Positions 6,561 to 7,870 of a stretch of 7,870 bases of DNA are shown here, piece after piece. The notes under the pieces are model-generated. The model was not told where the DNA came from. It saw nothing but the letters and a program-made list of their open reading frames with translations, and ran no database searches. The stretch covers positions 1 to 7,870 of the forward strand of contig DYBS01000095.1 in assembly GCA_019418525.1 (NCBI GenBank), in the 5' to 3' direction. The position numbers and the translations under genes are program-made. This DNA comes from Clostridiales bacterium (lineage in GTDB: Bacteria; Bacillota; Clostridia; Oscillospirales; Oscillospiraceae). The number at the start of each line of letters is the position of its first letter. The first letter of the stretch is position 1.

Positions 6561-6596
6561 GGACGGAATTTGGACGAAATTCAAAGGATTTTGTCC
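6561..6596 (+). promoter_or_regulatory. Operator-like repeat cluster and possible leader hairpin before the isomerase gene
   Basis: The palindrome gaattt-ggacg-aaattc (6566-6582) is perfect, with 6-bp arms. Two direct copies of ggacgRaatt begin at 6561 and 6572, 11 bp apart, about one helical turn. A third, inverted copy (attttgtcc, 6588-6596) follows. As RNA, 6572-6580 and 6588-6596 can pair over 9 bp, including one G-U, with a UCAAAGG loop. Lying just after the candidate -10, the cluster suits a repressor site, though a leader RNA structure is equally possible. Confidence 0.45.
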
Positions 6597-6645
6597 ACTA
6601 TCGATTGGGTCAGATCTTGAATCGGATGGAAAGGATGAACGGGAC

Positions 6646-7335
6646 ATGAAACGATCGGAAATCAACCGGGCGCTGAAGGAACTGGAGGCCATGTGCCAGA
6701 AATACTGCTGCTATCTGCCCCCCTTCTGTCACTTTACCCCGGAGCAGTGGCAGAACATCGGCCATGAATACGATGAGGTCCGGGACTGCATGCTGGGCTG
6801 GGATATCACCGACTACGGCATGGGCAAGTTTGACGAGTTGGGCTTTTCCCTCATCACCATCCGCAACGGGAACCACGCCATGGCGGACAAGTACCCCAAG
6901 GTGTATGCGGAAAAGCTGCTCTACCTGAAGGAGGGCCAGTATGCCCCCAACCACTTCCACTGGTACAAGACCGAGGACATCATCAACCGGGGCGGCGGAA
7001 ATGTGCTCATCCGGGTGTATAACTCCCTGCCTAACGAGGAGATCGATTACCAGTCCGATGTGACGGTCCACACCGACGGGCGGACCTACACCGCCCCCGC
7101 CGGCACCCAGATCCGCCTGACCCCGGGCGAGAGCATCCACGTCCAGCAGTTCCTCTACCACGACTTCTCGGTGGAGCCCGGCACCGGCCCGGTCCTGCTG
7201 GGCGAGGTGAGCCAGTGCAACGACGACAACACCGACAACCGCTTCAACCCGCCCATGGGCCGCTTCCCGAAGATCGAGGAGGACGAGCCCCCCTACCGGC
7301 TGCTCTGCAACGAGTACCCGGCCGCCCGGGACTGA
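6646..7335 (+). CDS. D-lyxose/D-mannose isomerase family cupin protein
   Basis: Predicted cytoplasmic, metal-dependent aldose-ketose isomerase of 229 residues, the usual size for the bacterial D-lyxose isomerase family (formerly DUF1498). The N-terminus MKRSEINRALKELE and the segment LPPFCHFTPEQW are family hallmarks. The first cupin metal motif is NHFHWYKTED, giving His-103, His-105 and Glu-110, where the characterised E. coli O157 enzyme binds its metal. The fourth ligand is probably His-172 (LYHDF) or His-165 (ESIHV). Known members convert D-lyxose to D-xylulose and D-mannose to D-fructose. A ribosome binding site (AAGGAT, 6631-6636) precedes the ATG. The kinase gene follows after 12 bp, so a D-mannose to D-fructose to fructose 6-phosphate route fits better than D-lyxose, because xylulose is normally phosphorylated by FGGY and not PfkB kinases. 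The true sugar is unproven. Confidence 0.88.
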   Translation: MKRSEINRALKELEAMCQKYCCYLPPFCHFTPEQWQNIGHEYDEVRDCMLGWDITDYGMGKFDELGFSLITIRNGNHAMADKYPKVYAEKLLYLKEGQYAPNHFHWYKTEDIINRGGGNVLIRVYNSLPNEEIDYQSDVTVHTDGRTYTAPAGTQIRLTPGESIHVQQFLYHDFSVEPGTGPVLLGEVSQCNDDNTDNRFNPPMGRFPKIEEDEPPYRLLCNEYPAARD

Positions 7336-7347
7336 GGGAGGGGCGCC

Positions 7348-7870
7348 ATGTTTGATGTGGTCGCACTGGGCGAGCTGCTCATCGACTTCACCTGTCTCTC
7401 GGTGGACGAGACCGGCTATCCCACTCTGGCCGCCCATCCCGGCGGCGCTCCGGCCAATTTTCTGGCCGCGCTGGCCTCCTTTGGCGCGAAAACGGCCCTC
7501 ATAGGCAAGGTGGGGCAGGATGCGTTCGGTCAGATGCTGACCCGTACCCTGACCGATGCCGGTATTTCCACCGCCGGACTGGTGGCGGCCGAGGACGTGT
7601 TCACCACCCTGGCCTTCGTCATCCTGGACGACCAGGGCAACCGGGAGTTCTCCTTTGCCCGTAAGCCGGGGGCCGACACCCTCCTCACGGAGGCGGAGGT
7701 GGATTTGTCCCTCCTGGATCAGACCCGGGTCTTTCACTTCGGCACCCTGTCCCTCACCGACGAGCCCGCCCGCAGCGCCACCCGCCAGGCGGTGGAGTAC
7801 GCCCGGAGCCGGGGAGCCCTCATCACCTTTGACCCCAACCTGCGCCGCCCGCTCTGGCACAGCCTGGAGG
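7348..7870 (+). CDS. PfkB-family sugar kinase, fructokinase-like, 3' end cut by window
   Basis: Cytoplasmic ATP-dependent sugar kinase of the ribokinase/PfkB fold, with the first 174 residues in the window. The start MFDVVALGELLIDF, the first PfkB signature region PGGAPANFLAALASFGAKTALIGKVG (31-56), the RKPGAD motif (105-110), FHFGTLSLTDEPAR (129-142) and FDPNLRRPLW (161-170) are the pattern of bacterial and plant fructokinases. The catalytic DTxGAGD motif would lie beyond the edge and cannot be checked. GGGAGGGG at 7336-7343 is a strong ribosome binding site between the isomerase stop and this ATG, so the two genes are one unit. The likely reaction is D-fructose to fructose 6-phosphate. A related PfkB kinase for another ketose or for 2-keto-3-deoxygluconate is possible but fits these motifs less well. 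Confidence 0.92.
   Translation, partial: MFDVVALGELLIDFTCLSVDETGYPTLAAHPGGAPANFLAALASFGAKTALIGKVGQDAFGQMLTRTLTDAGISTAGLVAAEDVFTTLAFVILDDQGNREFSFARKPGADTLLTEAEVDLSLLDQTRVFHFGTLSLTDEPARSATRQAVEYARSRGALITFDPNLRRPLWHSLE

Larger units (their letters stand above)
6322..6645. promoter_or_regulatory. AT-rich divergent control region
   Basis: This 324-bp region is much more AT-rich than the genes on either side and holds no convincing gene. It must drive the regulator operon leftward and the isomerase-kinase pair rightward. It contains a good leftward sigma-70-type promoter, a weaker rightward one, an overlapping rightward extended -10, two related palindromes around the rightward promoter, and an inverted pair of CCGATAAAA copies around the leftward promoter. 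The individual sites are listed separately. Confidence 0.8.

Noticed and set aside
6322..6645. A small gene, riboswitch or tRNA in the divergent spacer
   Set aside because: No open frame with a ribosome binding site and no recognisable tRNA or riboswitch core; promoters and operator-like repeats explain it better.
6610..7860. 416-codon open frame on the minus strand opposite the isomerase and kinase genes
   Set aside because: It spans two well-supported plus-strand genes and their spacer, and shows only antisense-type composition.
1..7870. Mobile element, CRISPR array or phage origin
   Set aside because: No transposase, integrase, terminal repeats or regularly spaced repeats were seen. Gene composition is even, and all genes fit one metabolic theme.

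Overview
The window looks like chromosomal DNA of a GC-rich, Gram-positive-type gut anaerobe of the Clostridia, most like the Oscillospiraceae (Flavonifractor/Lawsonibacter type). I infer this from the strong AGGAGG-type ribosome binding sites, a classic short lipoprotein signal (LAAC) on the binding protein, the Firmicute style of the GntR-LacI regulator and the fructokinase, and the high GC of the genes set against an AT-rich promoter region. Genus is a guess; no phylogenetic marker is present.

Layout. Two divergent transcription units face away from an AT-rich 324-bp region (6322-6645). Leftward, on the minus strand and in transcription order, are: a GntR-type regulator with a LacI-type sugar-sensing domain (6321-5248); an aldolase of the N-acetylneuraminate lyase family (5216-4329, probable GTG start); a family 5 (peptide/nickel-type) substrate-binding lipoprotein (4252-2660); two permeases of the DppB and DppC type (2445-1486 and 1465-572); and the start of a DppD-type ATPase (559 to the window edge, 3' end missing). 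Rightward, on the plus strand, are a D-lyxose/D-mannose isomerase family cupin (6646-7335) and, 12 bp later, a PfkB-family fructokinase-like kinase (7348 to the window edge, 3' end missing). A large base-paired element with a short U-tract lies between the binding-protein gene and the first permease gene. Two small hairpins lie between the aldolase and binding-protein genes.

How the genes may work together. The left arm resembles a sialic acid uptake and cleavage cassette, because SatABCD-type sialic acid importers belong to this same peptide-type ABC family. However, the right arm does not supply the usual N-acetylmannosamine steps (NanK and NanE, neither of which is in the window). It supplies an aldose-ketose isomerase acting on D-lyxose/D-mannose and a fructokinase-like kinase. 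These fit a route for the non-acetylated sialic acid KDN: KDN import, cleavage to D-mannose plus pyruvate, isomerisation to D-fructose, phosphorylation to fructose 6-phosphate. This is the main hypothesis offered here. It is an inference from family chemistry and gene order, not shown by the sequence alone. The regulator gene heads its own operon and probably controls both arms from the shared intergenic region, which holds candidate promoters and palindromic operator-like sites.
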